Below, piece after piece: positions 11,298-12,169 of a DNA stretch of 12,169 nucleotides. The DNA lies in NCBI GenBank assembly GCA_945866155.1, contig CAMBGL010000026.1, positions 1 through 12,169 on the forward strand. Reading direction: 5' to 3'. The notes under the pieces are model-generated. The model had not been told where the DNA came from. It did not search any database and saw only the letters and a list, made by a program, of their open reading frames with translations. The stretch is from Bifidobacterium breve (lineage in GTDB: Bacteria; Actinomycetota; Actinomycetes; Nanopelagicales; Nanopelagicaceae). The position numbers and the translations under genes were made by a program. Positions within the stretch are counted from its first letter, which is position 1. Each line of letters starts with the position of its first letter.

Positions 11298-12169
11298 ATG
11301 GCTGAGTTTATTTATACGATGAAAAAAGCGCGTAAAGCGCATGGTGAAAAAGTAATTCTTGACGATGTGACTTTGGCCTTTTACCCAGGTGCAAAAATCG
11401 GTGTTGTCGGCCCTAATGGTGCAGGTAAATCAACGGTTCTCCAGATTATGGCCGGGCTACAAACTGCATCGAATGGTGAAGCATTTCTATCACCGGGATA
11501 CACAGTAGGAATCTTGATGCAAGAGCCAGTTCTAGATGAAACAAAAAATGTTTTAGACAATGTAAAAGAGGGCGTTGCAGAAACTATTGCAATGCTAGAT
11601 CGCTTCAATGCCGTCTCGGATGAGATGGCCAATCCTGATGCCGATTACGACAAATTACTTACTGAGATGGGAAACCTTCAGGAGCAATTGGATCATCGCA
11701 ATGCATGGGATCTAGATGCGCAATTAGAGCAAGCAATGGATGCGCTTCGTTGCCCAGCACCTGATGCCGATGTCACTGTGTTATCTGGTGGAGAGCGTCG
11801 CCGTGTTGCACTCTGTAAATTGTTATTACAGTCTCCAGATTTGCTTCTTCTTGATGAGCCTACAAACCACTTAGACGCCGAATCTGTTTTATGGCTTGAG
11901 CAATTCTTGAGTAAATATCCAGGTACCGTTGTTGCCATTACTCACGATAGATATTTCTTGGACAATGTGGCCGAATGGATTTTGGAACTCGACCGCGGCC
12001 GCGCATATCCATATGAAGGCAATTACTCCACGTACTTGGAGACAAAGGCAGCACGTCTCAAAGTTGAAGGACAAAAAGATGCAAAGCGTGCAAAGCGTTT
12101 AGCTGAAGAGCTCGATTGGGTTCGCCAGAATGCAAAGGGTCGCCAGGCTAAATCTAAGTCGCGCCTTGC
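11298..12169 (+). CDS. ettA: ABC-F ATPase EttA, energy-dependent translational throttle (3' truncated by window)
   Basis: The frame is open from ATG at 11298 to the window end, giving 290 of roughly 555-560 expected residues. The first nucleotide-binding domain is complete: Walker A GPNGAGKST (38-46), signature LSGGERRR (162-169), Walker B LLLLDEP (182-188) with catalytic Glu187, and switch His216 in THDRYF. Between Walker A and signature lies the EttA arm insertion, a charged helical segment (about 95-137). After the domain, YPYEGNYSTYLETKAARL begins the P-site tRNA interaction linker, continuing through a basic stretch (RQAKSKSRL). There are no membrane segments, as in all ABC-F proteins. 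In E. coli EttA binds the ribosomal E site and gates the first elongation steps according to ATP/ADP. AAGG at about 11285-11288, 9 nt before the ATG, serves as ribosome binding site. Confidence 0.93.
   Translation, partial: MAEFIYTMKKARKAHGEKVILDDVTLAFYPGAKIGVVGPNGAGKSTVLQIMAGLQTASNGEAFLSPGYTVGILMQEPVLDETKNVLDNVKEGVAETIAMLDRFNAVSDEMANPDADYDKLLTEMGNLQEQLDHRNAWDLDAQLEQAMDALRCPAPDADVTVLSGGERRRVALCKLLLQSPDLLLLDEPTNHLDAESVLWLEQFLSKYPGTVVAITHDRYFLDNVAEWILELDRGRAYPYEGNYSTYLETKAARLKVEGQKDAKRAKRLAEELDWVRQNAKGRQAKSKSRL

Noticed and set aside
1..12169. CRISPR array, insertion sequence or prophage genes
   Set aside because: No regularly spaced repeats, transposase, integrase or phage structural genes were found on either strand; the only mobility sign is the tRNA-Lys direct repeat pair.

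Overview
The window looks like chromosome from a small-genome, moderately AT-leaning actinobacterium, most likely a freshwater planktonic acI-type lineage (Nanopelagicales) or a close relative. This rests on gene content and sequence style: a split CrtYc/CrtYd lycopene cyclase, orn next to tRNA-His, GTTCACC-type PHO boxes, an actinobacterial long-form PstA, and very short intergenic spacers. The taxonomic call is inference; no marker gene such as rRNA is present.

Layout from left to right. (1) 1-1684, plus strand: the 3' end of crtYc, overlapping crtYd (the two halves of a heterodimeric lycopene cyclase), then an MFS transporter. (2) 1708-3735: a 2.0-kb islet bounded by a 27-bp perfect direct repeat. 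The right copy is the 3' end of an intact tRNA-Lys(CTT) gene and the left copy is the displaced duplicate of that end, which is the usual scar of site-specific integration into a tRNA gene. It carries a secreted trypsin-like protease and a TMEM175-family membrane protein, and no integrase. (3) 3715-6760, minus strand: orn, tRNA-His(GTG), ppa, amt, glnK and finally tRNA-Lys. Amt and PII form the usual ammonium uptake and nitrogen-sensing pair; this Amt has Glu in place of the first pore histidine. (4) 6801-11138, plus strand: the high-affinity phosphate ABC transporter, in the order pstC-pstA-pstB-pstS. The first three overlap by 4 bp (ATGA). pstS follows separately with its own leader. PHO-box-like 11-bp repeats lie in front of both pstC and pstS, and a strong intrinsic terminator follows pstS. 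(5) 11168-12169: tRNA-Arg(TCT) on the minus strand, then the 5' part of ettA, an ABC-F translation factor cut by the window end.

The genes fit an oligotroph scavenging N and P: ammonium import with PII control, phosphate import under phosphate-starvation control, and pyrophosphatase recycling PPi to Pi. The least ordinary part is the tRNA-Lys islet, a compact cargo of exported protease plus predicted cation channel with no visible mobility gene. Other points worth a second look are the Amt His-to-Glu change, the placement of pstS last behind a second PHO box, a PstS without a lipobox and with an apparent insertion, a palindrome between orn and pstC, and two promoters placed so that transcripts would start at or next to the start codon.
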